Assembly: GCA_963677165.2 (NCBI GenBank)
Contig: CAXXSX010000002.1
Coordinates: 2,728,001 to 2,792,000, forward strand
From: JAFGXT01 sp963677165
GTDB taxonomy: Bacteria; Verrucomicrobiota; Lentisphaeria; Victivallales; SZUA-371
Reading direction: 5' to 3'
Length of the DNA: 64,000 nucleotides
The translations under genes were made by a program, and so were the position numbers. The notes under the pieces were generated by a model, which was not told where the DNA came from, made no database searches, and saw nothing but the letters and a program-made list of their open reading frames with translations. Positions 1-8,683 of this stretch are shown in pieces (within the stretch, counting starts at the first letter, position 1; the number at the start of each line of letters is the position of its first letter).

Positions 1-1183
1 TTTTAGAGCCTTCTTTGATCTGCGTTTTACAATTGACAAAAGCTGAAAACCTTGAATATTGGCTGAAAAAGGCAAAGGTCGGAGATGCATAAACCGTTAT
101 GGAGTCAGCTGTGCAGCGGTTGTTGTTGGAAAACATCACCGCAGGATTTCCGAATCTTCTGGCATAGGTTATTATTCTATCGTTGACTTCAAAATTACCG
201 GTTGTTCTTGGTGGATTCATGGGGGCGATTATATAGCGGAACAGACCGTTGTTCAGTTTGATGATTTTCGAATGTTTTTGATTGGGGGAGTTTTCCGCCG
301 TTGCTGGCACAGTAGTATCGGTTAAATCGTCTTTATGAAAGAAACGTGATACTCCGACAAATCCGGGAGTTGGACGCAACCCGTGCTTGTCTGGGGCTGG
401 AAAACCGTTATCAATCTTAACATCAAAGGTTTTCTTATTGATTTTTCCGGCAATTCTTCCTTGCGTGAAGGGGAGGGGACGATAATCAATTGCAAGATTC
501 TTGAGTCTGATATTGTTTGACCCGGCAACACAGATTCCGGTTTCGTATTTTCCCATAATGAGGGTGGTTCCAGGCTCTCCTTCAATCAGCAGATTTTCAC
601 GGTTCGTAACGGGAATGTGTGCGCATAATATTGAGTTTTTTGTCATGACACTGCCGTCTTCTTGAACTTCGGTATAATCAGGATATGTGTAGACTGCAGT
701 CTTGATATAATATTGTCCTGTTGGGATGAATACCCGATGGATTCCTTTGGTCCCGGCTGCATTAATGGCTTTACGGATGGCCGGTCCATCGTCATTTATT
801 CCATCGCCTTTTGCTCCGAAATTACGAACATTGAGGGATTTGTGGAAATCAATTGCAGTGGCTTTCTGTTGGAATTTAATCTCTTTGTTTATTTCGTTAA
901 TGAGATAGTATAGATCCTCTAGCTGACTCGACAAACGTATCGAATTCTTTTTGAACCTTTTCTGGTCCGCTGCGATATTTCCTAACAGTTGACTGAGAAT
1001 GGAAGTTTGATCCTTTAACCAGTCACTGAACTGTTTTGATGGTGTTCTCAATCTTGATTTTTTCAGAGAATTTACCTGTTGTTTTAACCATTTTATATTC
1101 GTTTTTTGAGGAGCGCCCCAAGTTGTATTGCAGGAAAAAAACGCAAGAATTCCCCCGTAAATTATTATTCCGATATATTTCAT
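1..1183 (-). CDS. Secreted pectate-lyase-superfamily (right-handed beta-helix) protein, 3' end beyond window
   Basis: Reading from the ATG at 1181-1183 to the left edge gives about 394 codons without a stop, so the C-terminus is missing. The start MKYIGIIIYGGILAFFSCN is a signal peptide with a Cys after it, possibly a lipoprotein. A stretch rich in Lys and Gln follows and could form a coiled coil (about residues 25-90). The segment NVRNFGAKGDGINDDGPAIR is the hallmark start of the Pectate_lyase_3 fold shared by polygalacturonases and tail-spike lyases. The visible part breaks off within the helix, so catalytic residues cannot be judged. It lies 58 bases downstream of a pseudopilin-like gene and a GntR-type regulator on the same strand and is probably transcribed with them. 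The fold is fairly sure. Lyase or hydrolase activity, and the substrate, are inferred. Confidence 0.8.
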   Translation of the reverse strand, partial: MKYIGIIIYGGILAFFSCNTTWGAPQKTNIKWLKQQVNSLKKSRLRTPSKQFSDWLKDQTSILSQLLGNIAADQKRFKKNSIRLSSQLEDLYYLINEINKEIKFQQKATAIDFHKSLNVRNFGAKGDGINDDGPAIRKAINAAGTKGIHRVFIPTGQYYIKTAVYTYPDYTEVQEDGSVMTKNSILCAHIPVTNRENLLIEGEPGTTLIMGKYETGICVAGSNNIRLKNLAIDYRPLPFTQGRIAGKINKKTFDVKIDNGFPAPDKHGLRPTPGFVGVSRFFHKDDLTDTTVPATAENSPNQKHSKIIKLNNGLFRYIIAPMNPPRTTGNFEVNDRIITYARRFGNPAVMFSNNNRCTADSITVYASPTFAFFSQYSRFSAFVNCKTQIKEGSK

Positions 1184-1241
1184 AATCGTTTAAATTCTTT
1201 CTTCTTATATTATTTTATCTGCGTAAAAATTTAGAGGATTT

Positions 1242-2003
1242 TTAACGGTACCAGCCACGTTTGAAATCATATTTGCTTCCAACATACCAGTTGATTTTAA
1301 TGTTGCTTTTAACCTGTTCTACATGACCGTCATATAGAAGTAATCCTGCTGTTTTATTGGGGTGAAATGACATTACTTCATACCATGCATAATCCCAACC
1401 GCCCTGATACCATCGGGTTGAAGTTACATTAGACACGTTGCTAATTGGAAAATAATAATCAAACAGCGCCGCTGTCCGGCTGGGCTGTCTCATTTTTGCG
1501 GGATCCGGTCTGGTGTAAACCGTTAGTCCGCTTTCGTAGCTGATTGGTATTCCCAGCGCATAACTGCGAAGGTGATATCTACCGTTTGCTCCGCTGCTGA
1601 CCCTGTCGCCATGAAATGGACATACAAAAGGAGTATTCGAAGCTTCCATATTTGGAATCGGGAAATATCCTTCCTTTACCATTATCCAGGAGTAAGGTCT
1701 GCTTGATAGATCTCCATTTTCCGGATTGGAACCGCATCCATCAGCATATGTGGTGTCGATTCCTTGATTGGGATCTTCGTTAATAAACAATTTGGGGTCT
1801 CTCACAGCGATCCAGCGGCCATTATGATCTCCTGCAAACATGGCCTCAACAACAGATAATTGTTTGAGATTGTTTGTACATAAGGTTGTTTTTGCCAGGC
1901 TTCTGGCATTGTTCAGTGCCGGCAGCAACATGCTGGCAAGAATTGCAATGATGGCTATTACTACCAGCAGTTCTATGAGTGTGAAAAGTTGTTTTTTGTT
2001 CAT
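1242..2003 (-). CDS. Prepilin-type N-terminal cleavage/methylation domain protein (pseudopilin-like, DG-motif type)
   Basis: 253 residues. Residues 1-35 are a class III (type IV pilin/type II secretion) leader: MNKKQLFTLIELLVVIAIIA, with the conserved Glu five residues after the predicted cleavage and a hydrophobic helix. The C-terminal part contains FHPNKTAGLLLYDGHVEQVK, a close variant of the H-X9-DG motif of Planctomycetes/Lentisphaerae pseudopilins, here with ten residues between His and DG. An AGGGAG Shine-Dalgarno site precedes the ATG. It sits between a GntR-type regulator (29 bases upstream) and a beta-helix protein. Such proteins occur in large numbers in Lentisphaerae. Their function is unknown; a cell-surface or secretion-linked role in polysaccharide use is inferred from neighbours only. 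Confidence 0.88.
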   Translation of the reverse strand: MNKKQLFTLIELLVVIAIIAILASMLLPALNNARSLAKTTLCTNNLKQLSVVEAMFAGDHNGRWIAVRDPKLFINEDPNQGIDTTYADGCGSNPENGDLSSRPYSWIMVKEGYFPIPNMEASNTPFVCPFHGDRVSSGANGRYHLRSYALGIPISYESGLTVYTRPDPAKMRQPSRTAALFDYYFPISNVSNVTSTRWYQGGWDYAWYEVMSFHPNKTAGLLLYDGHVEQVKSNIKINWYVGSKYDFKRGWYR

Positions 2004-2032
2004 GATTTCTCCCTCTGAAAAGTTGTTATTTG

Positions 2033-3124
2033 TTATACGTCATCTATAGTTTGTCCTTTAATAATTTCCGCCTCAACAGGAAGATACTGGATATTTAGTG
2101 CCGGATTATCCAGCCGCTTTTTTATGGCGGCTAGCGCCAGTACCATGTGTTCCCTGGTAGAGACCCGGATATGTGTTAGCTTGGGACGATAGAATTCAAC
2201 TTCCTGACGGTCGCCAATGGCTACAATTGAAATATCATCAGGAATTCTCAGTCCCATATCTTCGAGGGCCGCCATGGTACCCTGTACCATGTAGACGCTG
2301 GTGACGATTGCCGTAAAAGGAAGGTTTTTCCCATAAGTTATAAGCTTGCGGTAAATCTCTTTTTGAGGTTGCGTATGGGCTGGACTATTGACTCCGAAGT
2401 ATAGAGATGCTGCAATTTCAGGAGGGACTTCCTGATCGGTAAATTTCTGCCATACAGAATAATTGGTACTGCTGGCATGAACTATCATCTTATTTTCGAT
2501 GGAATACTGGTCGATCAGGGCAATTTTAGTATGACCAGATTCTTTCAATAAATTGAGTGCCATAGTCATTTCTTGTTCGGGATGCCCCATTACGGTATCA
2601 AATCCGAGCTGATAACCTTCTTGACCAATAATAATGACCGGTTTTTTACTGTCTTTCAGTTTTTCTTCAACGTAAACTGGTAATACGGTTATTGGTTCAG
2701 GAGGAATTACGATCAGGGCATCGTAATTTTCCAGGGCATCGGACAGGGATTTGTCGTCCCAGGTACGGGAAAATACAACTTTGGGTAGAAAGTTGTTCAG
2801 CTCGGCTGCCTCGCTTGCGTATAAAATAGCGTCCATTACTTCCGGGGATTCCCAGGCTGGACAAATTATTCCAATCTGTTTTTGCATTTGCCGTTCTGAA
2901 ATATCGTTGCGGATAAAGGTGCCTTTGCCTGGAATCCGTTCCAGATAACGGTTTTTAACCAGTTTGTCAACTGCTTTTCTAGCGGTCATGTAGCTGACAT
3001 TGAAATTTTGCGCCAGATTGCGTTCCGAAGGCAGCAGTTCTCCCCGTGAGTAGTTTCCCCGGTGAATCTGCTTGAGCAGTTCCTGTTCGATAAATTCTGA
3101 TTTACTTTGTGCTTTTACAATCAT
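2033..3124 (-). CDS. GntR-type transcriptional regulator with periplasmic-binding (LacI-like) effector domain
   Basis: 363 residues. Residues 1-75 form a GntR winged helix-turn-helix, with the typical GELLPSERNLAQNFNVSYMTARKAVDKLV-type core and the wing RIPGKGTFIR (quoted in part). Residues about 80-360 resemble the sugar-binding domain of LacI/RbsB proteins, for example IALIDQYS and the closing ISIVAIGDRQEV segment. This GntR/PBP architecture (AraR-like) senses a sugar. It is the first gene of a minus-strand group with a pseudopilin and a beta-helix protein. A perfect sigma-70 promoter lies just upstream with inverted half-sites overlapping its -10 box, which suggests autorepression. No clear Shine-Dalgarno site precedes the ATG. 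Confidence 0.9.
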   Translation of the reverse strand: MIVKAQSKSEFIEQELLKQIHRGNYSRGELLPSERNLAQNFNVSYMTARKAVDKLVKNRYLERIPGKGTFIRNDISERQMQKQIGIICPAWESPEVMDAILYASEAAELNNFLPKVVFSRTWDDKSLSDALENYDALIVIPPEPITVLPVYVEEKLKDSKKPVIIIGQEGYQLGFDTVMGHPEQEMTMALNLLKESGHTKIALIDQYSIENKMIVHASSTNYSVWQKFTDQEVPPEIAASLYFGVNSPAHTQPQKEIYRKLITYGKNLPFTAIVTSVYMVQGTMAALEDMGLRIPDDISIVAIGDRQEVEFYRPKLTHIRVSTREHMVLALAAIKKRLDNPALNIQYLPVEAEIIKGQTIDDV

Positions 3125-3158
3125 ATTATACTATGTTATTATATTATTTGTAGCTTGT

Positions 3159-3198
3159 CGCTATATTTAATTATAGCGCATTGCTATAGATGTGTCAA
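3159..3198 (-). promoter_or_regulatory. Perfect sigma-70 promoter with overlapping operator-like inverted repeats
   Basis: On the minus strand TTGACA (3193-3198) and TATAAT (3170-3175) are separated by exactly 17 bases. The inverted repeat CGCTATA-6-TATAGCG (3159-3178) covers the -10 box. A third half-site GCTATA (3183-3188) pairs with TATAGC (3172-3177) across five bases inside the spacer. Expected transcription start is near 3163, about 39 bases before the regulator's ATG. Binding of the regulator here would block RNA polymerase. Confidence 0.75.
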
Positions 3199-3475
3199 TG
3201 CCATTTGGAAATTTAATGATTTTTTTAATAAAAAAGTAGTCTGATCGCTCCGCCCAAAGTCTGTGCCGCAATTTTTTTCTTTTCGCTTCGCCCGCTCAAG
3301 AATAATATTGTTGACATGTTGATCGTTTATAATTTGTAAGATCCTATGAGTAAATGCATTTCGCCTACGGCAATCAGCGACTCCGCGCTGGACACGGCCC
3401 GGACAGTGTCCGGGGACATATTACCGTTTTCTTTGCACGTCTCATTTAATCTTCTGGAATAAGTTAAGGATTACG
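3199..3475. other. Intergenic region, no gene seen
   Basis: No plausible coding frame or RNA gene was found. The only structure is a perfect odd palindrome, CCCGGACA-g-TGTCCGGG (3398-3414), of unknown role. A TTGACA near 3312 has no properly spaced -10 box. Confidence 0.5.
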
Positions 3476-3508
3476 AAAAAAGCCCGGCAGCTGAGCTGTC
3501 GGGCTTTT
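3476..3508 (-). terminator. Rho-independent terminator of the EF-G-like gene
   Basis: An 11-pair stem (3481-3491 with 3495-3505, one G-T pair, loop TGA) is followed on the minus strand by a run of T from the A-tract at 3476-3480. It lies 22 bases past the stop codon of the EF-G-like gene. A shorter T-run on the other side could make it work both ways. Confidence 0.85.
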
Positions 3509-3530
3509 GAATTTATACTATTACTGGAGT

Positions 3531-5552
3531 CTATTCTTCTTCGCCCTGTTCTGCCTGAAACTTGGCGATAATCTCATTTGCTACCATCGTTGGAACCTGT
3601 TCGTAACGGGCAAATTCCATTTCAAACGAACCGCGTCCCTGAGTCATACTGCGGAGCTCGGTGGCGTACTTTGCCATTTCAGCCAGCGGAATTTCCGCAT
3701 CGACCACCTGGAGACCTTCCTGAGCTCCCATTCCGAGGATACGTCCACGCTTATGGTTCAAATCGCCGGTGATGTCGCCCATATAGTCATTCGGAATGGT
3801 AATCTTAACCGCCATGACCGGTTCAAGCAGGACCGGATTCGCCTGCTGCATGGCTTCACGGAACGCGCCGCGTCCGGCAATCTTGAAAGCCATTTCATTT
3901 GAGTCTACCGGATGGTGTTTACCATCATAAACGGATACCTTAATGTTTTCTACAACGCAGCCGACAAGAGGTCCGTTGGTGAGTGCTTCGTTAACACCTT
4001 TTTCCACAGCCGGAATAAAGTTTTTCGGAATATTACCTCCGACAACATCATTGCTGAATTCATGTCCATCAGGGGCAGGAGAGATACGCATATATACTTC
4101 TGCGAACTGTCCGGCTCCTCCGGTCTGTTTTTTGTGACGGTAGTGGCCTTCGCCGTTGGCGGTAATGGTTTCACGGTATGGGATCTTCGGCGTATGAAGA
4201 TCAACGCCGACCTTGTAATTTTCTTTGAGTTTCTTAATTACATTGTTGATGTGCTGGTCGCCCATGCCGGAGAGCAGCAGCTCATGTGTTTCATCATGAC
4301 GCTTGAGGGTGATTGTTGGATCTCCTTCCGAAAGCCGGGCAAATCCCTGAGCGATCTTGTCTTCCTCGCCGCTTTTCTGAGCCGTGATGGCGTATGACAT
4401 TACCGGATTCGGGAATTTGATTTTTTGGCATTCTCTGGCGTCGCTGATGGAGCTGAGAGTATTATTTGTATGGGTGTTTTTCAATTTTGCAACGGCGACA
4501 ATCGCGCCGGGGCAGACTTCTGATACCTGTTTTTGGTTCTTACCGTCCATTAGCAGCAGGGACCCGCAGCGTTCTTTGGTGCCGGTTGTAATGTTATACA
4601 GGTCGCAATCTGATTTGAACATGCCATTGACTACACGCAGATAGTTAAGCTGTCCGATAAACGGGTCAATAACAGATCTGAATACCAGTGCTTTGGGGCG
4701 TGCGTCTTCTGAAATCTGTTCCTTTTCCCCGTTTTCAAGGGTGATTTCGCCAATATCATGAGGGGATGGGAACAAATTGACTACGCCGTTCATCAATTTT
4801 TCGATACCAATGCCCGAGGTTACGCTGCCGCAAAAAACCGGGACGAGCTCACCGTTGACAATCGCTTTGTGAAGCCCGGTGGAGATTTCTTCTTCAGAAA
4901 GTTCTTCTCCATCCAGATAACGCATCATCAATTCTTCATCAGATTCCGCGATTGTATCCATTAATTGCTCGCGGTATTTTCCCACAAAATCTTCCAAATC
5001 CGCAGGAATTTCTTTGTCCCTAAGGACATGAACTACTTTGCTGAGGCTTTCACCTTTGCCAACCGGAACCGTGATCGGAGTACAGACAGTTTTTCCATAC
5101 GCTTCCTGAATTTGTTCAAGTACTTTGAAATAGTCGGCACGTTCGCGGTCAAGGCTGTTGATGAATATGCAGCGTGGCAGGTTTCGTTCTTTGGAGAGAC
5201 GCCAGGCACGGTTTGTTCCTACTTCAATGCCGTTTACTCCGTCAATGACCAGCAAGGTGATGTCTGTGGCATAAAGCGATGAGATTGTTTCGCCGATGAA
5301 TTCACCGTATCCGGGAGTATCAATAAAAAATAGATGATTATCGTTCCAAACGCAACTCAGTGGTGTAGCGTAAATACTGCTCTGGCGTTCTTGTTCTTCC
5401 GGGGTAAAATCTGAGACCGTATTTTTTTGATCAATACTACCTGCTCTGGCTATCGCTCCGGCCTTAAACAGCATGTTTTCGCACAACGATGTTTTTCCGC
5501 TGCCACTATGGCCCGCAACGACAAAATTTCGAATCTTCTTTACATCTTTCAT
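3531..5552 (-). CDS. Elongation factor G-like GTPase (EF-G paralogue)
   Basis: 673 residues with the whole EF-G domain order: GTPase, beta-barrel, then EF-G domains III, IV and V (domain IV around YRETITANGEGHYRHKKQ, domain V ending near residue 660). G1 is GHSGSGKT (14-21). G3 is DTPGYGEF (78-85), with Tyr82 where translational EF-G has the catalytic His. G4 is NSLD (132-135) instead of NKMD. These changes mark the EF-G-like subfamily, whose cellular job is not settled, rather than the housekeeping fusA. The ATG at 5550-5552 has a GGAG upstream. An in-frame ATG 24 codons earlier would add a sequence unlike the family. Single gene with its own terminator. Confidence 0.88.
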   Translation of the reverse strand: MKDVKKIRNFVVAGHSGSGKTSLCENMLFKAGAIARAGSIDQKNTVSDFTPEEQERQSSIYATPLSCVWNDNHLFFIDTPGYGEFIGETISSLYATDITLLVIDGVNGIEVGTNRAWRLSKERNLPRCIFINSLDRERADYFKVLEQIQEAYGKTVCTPITVPVGKGESLSKVVHVLRDKEIPADLEDFVGKYREQLMDTIAESDEELMMRYLDGEELSEEEISTGLHKAIVNGELVPVFCGSVTSGIGIEKLMNGVVNLFPSPHDIGEITLENGEKEQISEDARPKALVFRSVIDPFIGQLNYLRVVNGMFKSDCDLYNITTGTKERCGSLLLMDGKNQKQVSEVCPGAIVAVAKLKNTHTNNTLSSISDARECQKIKFPNPVMSYAITAQKSGEEDKIAQGFARLSEGDPTITLKRHDETHELLLSGMGDQHINNVIKKLKENYKVGVDLHTPKIPYRETITANGEGHYRHKKQTGGAGQFAEVYMRISPAPDGHEFSNDVVGGNIPKNFIPAVEKGVNEALTNGPLVGCVVENIKVSVYDGKHHPVDSNEMAFKIAGRGAFREAMQQANPVLLEPVMAVKITIPNDYMGDITGDLNHKRGRILGMGAQEGLQVVDAEIPLAEMAKYATELRSMTQGRGSFEMEFARYEQVPTMVANEIIAKFQAEQGEEE

Positions 5553-5839
5553 GAAAGTTTCATCTCCAGAGTTTGTGGTTAAATATTGAAAAAAATACTG
5601 CAAGGAACACCGGAGTTTTGGCATGAATCGCTTACCCCATACCTACAAGAATAGCAGATTAATTACTATTTTTCAAAACCTTTTTATAATTTGTTTTATA
5701 TTTTTCTAATAAGTTCTCTTTAAAATGACAAAAACCAGTGAAATGACGTTGCAATTGATACCTTGTGAATGTAAGTTGTAAGTTATCAGTAATTAGAACT
5801 GAATGTTAAATTTTAAGCGAATAATTCTGCAGGTTTTCC

Positions 5840-6607
5840 GTGATTGATACGATAGATGCCCGTAAGACAATATCTGTAGCTGCTGATACGCATGTTGGAC
5901 TGGTTCGAAAAGCCAATGAAGACAGTTTCGGCTACTATGTTGATCCTGAACGAGATTTTGCCATGTTTGCCGTTGCCGATGGGATTGGCGGACATGGTAA
6001 TGGTGATGTAGCGAGTGCTATATGTATACGGCTGCTGCTTGAAGAGTGGCGCAAACTTGACTTAACTTCCGATTTTAATGCTGACCGTGCCAAAACCTTT
6101 TTTCATGAAACTTTGAGTTTTGCTAATGACAAAATTTACGAGATCAATAACCGCTTTAGTTTTCGTTATCCAATGGGAACCACTATTGTTGCCGGGATTG
6201 TGACTCCGGAAGATGTTGTTACTGTTCATATTGGTGACAGCCGGTTCTATTGTTTGTCTGGTGATAACCTGAGAAAAGTAACAGAGGACCACAGTTTCGT
6301 TGCCGAAATGGTGAAAAATAAGATTATTACCCAGGAAGAAGCTAAAAATCATCCCTTCTCGCATATTATATCAAGATCAATTGGACCAAACCGTGATATC
6401 GAACCGGATTTTAACTGTTTTAAGCGCATTTCGGGAGACCGGATGTTGTTATGCTCCGATGGCCTGACTAATTATGCTTCCGATTTGGAGTTGCAGGAGA
6501 AAATGCGGGAAGATGATGACCCACGTGACTTGGTCGGGAATCTTTTAAAGCTTGCACTGAAAAGAGGCGGGGATGACAATGTCACGATAATTACCGTTAC
6601 CGTTTGA
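5840..6607 (+). CDS. PP2C-family protein serine/threonine phosphatase (Stp1-like)
   Basis: 255 residues, the usual size of a soluble bacterial PP2C catalytic domain. Metal-binding and family motifs are in order: HVGLVRKANEDSFG (about 19-32), FAVADGIGGHGNGDVAS (about 43-60), PMGTTIVAGIV, VHIGDSRFY, CSDGLTNYASD and the closing GGDDNVTIITV. It should dephosphorylate Ser/Thr residues on proteins using Mn or Mg. The start is GTG at 5840, with AGG six bases upstream. No kinase gene is adjacent. Its last 63 bases overlap the end of the convergent ankyrin gene. Confidence 0.92.
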   Translation: MIDTIDARKTISVAADTHVGLVRKANEDSFGYYVDPERDFAMFAVADGIGGHGNGDVASAICIRLLLEEWRKLDLTSDFNADRAKTFFHETLSFANDKIYEINNRFSFRYPMGTTIVAGIVTPEDVVTVHIGDSRFYCLSGDNLRKVTEDHSFVAEMVKNKIITQEEAKNHPFSHIISRSIGPNRDIEPDFNCFKRISGDRMLLCSDGLTNYASDLELQEKMREDDDPRDLVGNLLKLALKRGGDDNVTIITVTV

Positions 6608-7537
6608 CAATACCAGATATTTCATTTTTTCGAAAATCACGTCTTTTATTATCTTACTATTCGTTAAATCACACGCTGTTTTGCCACGGTTGTTTTTTGT
6701 TGAGGGATTGCATCCGTGATTGAGCAGACAGATTACGGCATCCAAATGGTTTTTCCTTGCGGCTTCATGTAATGGAGTATTCCCCCAGTTGTCCTGAATG
6801 TTTACTTTTGCTTTATAGGATAACAATAGATTCATCATATTCAATTGACCAAAAAATGCAGCTCTGGCAATAGGAGGAGTCGAATCATGCTTCATGCAGC
6901 CAGTTCTTCTTAATGAATTGGGATCAGCATGGCGATGGAGAAAGAATTTCGCCATCGCAACGGACTTTTGATGTACTGCAAAGTCCAGAGGAGTCGAACC
7001 GCTGTGATTTTGAATATTAACGTTTGTTCCAAAATCAAGTAACAGCTTGCACGATTCCATATCTTCATTAAAAACAGCAAGATGCAATGGAGTGTTTCCC
7101 ATGTAATTTTTGCAATCAGGCCTGGCACCTGACTCCAGCAGAGCTTTCACTGCCTTTGTTGATTTTTGATATACGGCCCAATGCAGGGGAGTCCATTTCT
7201 CCCGGGTTTCTGAGTTTAAATTAGCACCGTTCTTCTTTAGAAATCTTATTTGTTCCGGAAAATTTTCATGTGCGGCAAAATGTAGTGCGGTCCAGCCGCG
7301 AATATCATGATAGTTAATATCTGCTCCGTCTTTGAGCATTTCCTTCATTACATTGATATTGTTGATTACCGATGCTGCAAGAAATTTCTGGTTAGTGGTG
7401 GAAAATAGATATGACAGCTGGTTCCGGTAGTAGTGCGAAGTAAAATGAATGAGAGCAAGGACAAACATGGCAATAATCAAATAAGGCATAATTCTGCCTT
7501 TTGATTTTGTTTTTGTGTTTGTCCCGGCTTTTTTCAT
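6545..7537 (-). CDS. Membrane-anchored ankyrin-repeat protein
   Basis: 330 residues. A basic N-terminus is followed by one membrane helix (about 17-33), then roughly seven ankyrin repeats from about residue 52 to 300, recognisable as GWTALHFAAHENF, KWTPLHWAVYQKS, GNTPLHLAVFNED, GSTPLDFAVHQKS and GNTPLHEAARKNH. The anchor suggests the repeats face the periplasm or cytoplasmic surface and bind a partner protein. It follows the SPFH gene by five bases on the same strand, so the two are almost surely co-transcribed. The 3' end overlaps the PP2C gene tail to tail by 63 bases. Confidence 0.88.
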   Translation of the reverse strand: MKKAGTNTKTKSKGRIMPYLIIAMFVLALIHFTSHYYRNQLSYLFSTTNQKFLAASVINNINVMKEMLKDGADINYHDIRGWTALHFAAHENFPEQIRFLKKNGANLNSETREKWTPLHWAVYQKSTKAVKALLESGARPDCKNYMGNTPLHLAVFNEDMESCKLLLDFGTNVNIQNHSGSTPLDFAVHQKSVAMAKFFLHRHADPNSLRRTGCMKHDSTPPIARAAFFGQLNMMNLLLSYKAKVNIQDNWGNTPLHEAARKNHLDAVICLLNHGCNPSTKNNRGKTACDLTNSKIIKDVIFEKMKYLVLSNGNGNYRDIVIPASFQCKL

Positions 7538-7542
7538 GTATA

Positions 7543-8658
7543 TTATGCCCCGGGAATAGGAGGAGGAACTGCCCCGAACAGTGAACTAAGTTCACTAACT
7601 TCTCCAGCGGCAATCCAGTTTGCCATTCCTTCTTTCCAAACCAGTGTGTCACGTGTCAGATCTCCGGAGGAAACTTTCGATTTTAATTCGCTCATTCCAA
7701 AAGGACCGGCCTGCGCTCCATTGATCGCAAGCCAGAATTTTACCGCTCCCGGAATTGGTGGCGGAGTTGCGCCGCCGGCCGGTTGAGACTGTTGCTGTGG
7801 CTGTTCTCGGAATAAAGTCTGTCCGGTTGCTCCAGCAAGTTGTCCGCCAACCATCATTCCCATCATGTTACCGGCCATGCCTTCGTTCTGAGCTGCGTCG
7901 CGCATTGCCTGGGCGGCCTGGTACTGTGAAAAATTATTAAGGTTACCGACAGCACCCATTGAAGCCCGCTGATCCATTGCCTGTTGAACTTCATCCGGCA
8001 ATGAGATATTTTCTAATGTAAATGATTTCAGTTCCATGCCGAGACCGGAAAATACCGGTTCAAGCTTCATTTTCATCTGATCGCTGATCTCATCGTATTG
8101 CGCGGCAAGTTCCAATGCCGGAATTTTGAGTTCGCCAACGGCATCCGAAAATGAAGATACTATTTTTGTTCGAATCTGACCTTCAACATCGTCATTAGAA
8201 AAATCGTCTCTAGCTCCCACAAAGCGCGATATCATTTCATCTGTAATGCCTACCTGGTAAGAATAATTTCCCCGGCAGCGCAGACGGACGATTCCGAAAT
8301 CCGCGTCACGCAGCATGACCGGGTTTGGGGTACCCCATTTCCGGTCGAGCTGTTCGGTTGTTTTAATGAAATAGACCTCGGCTTTGAAAGGAGATTCAAA
8401 GGCGTAAGGCCAGCTTAACAGGGTTCTGAGAATGGGGAGGTTTTTGGTTTCCAAGGTATAAGTGCCGGGTTCGAAAGCGTCAGCGATTTTACCCTCGTTT
8501 ACAAAAACAGCGCGCTGTCCCGGGCGAACTACAAGTTTTGCCCCGTACTTGATTTCGTTTTCATAGCGTTCAAAACGATGAACCAGAATACCCGGTTCCG
8601 CTTCTTCCCATTCAATGATGTCGATAAATTCATTACGCAGTTTTGTAAATAAACCCAT
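7543..8658 (-). CDS. SPFH-domain protein with C-terminal GYF_2 domain
   Basis: 371 residues. The N-terminal 290 residues match the SPFH/band-7-like family with the start NEFIDIIEWEEAEPGILVHR (in part) and VVRPGQRAVFVNEGKIADAFEPG. A Gln/Gly/Met-rich linker follows (about 240-305). Residues about 308-360 are a GYF_2 domain: WLAINGAQAGPFGMSEL then DTLVWKEGMANW. Related proteins (YdjI type) are soluble or membrane-associated scaffolds and, unlike flotillins, this one has no N-terminal hairpin. A GGAG site lies eight bases before the ATG. It is flanked on the same strand by DUF2059 and ankyrin genes. Confidence 0.88.
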   Translation of the reverse strand: MGLFTKLRNEFIDIIEWEEAEPGILVHRFERYENEIKYGAKLVVRPGQRAVFVNEGKIADAFEPGTYTLETKNLPILRTLLSWPYAFESPFKAEVYFIKTTEQLDRKWGTPNPVMLRDADFGIVRLRCRGNYSYQVGITDEMISRFVGARDDFSNDDVEGQIRTKIVSSFSDAVGELKIPALELAAQYDEISDQMKMKLEPVFSGLGMELKSFTLENISLPDEVQQAMDQRASMGAVGNLNNFSQYQAAQAMRDAAQNEGMAGNMMGMMVGGQLAGATGQTLFREQPQQQSQPAGGATPPPIPGAVKFWLAINGAQAGPFGMSELKSKVSSGDLTRDTLVWKEGMANWIAAGEVSELSSLFGAVPPPIPGA

Positions 8659-8683
8659 AATTCAGTCTCCAGTTAAGGCATGT

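Noticed and set aside
3312..3336. TTGACA and TATAAT on the plus strand near 3312-3335
   Set aside because: Spacing is only about 11 bases and no plus-strand gene follows.
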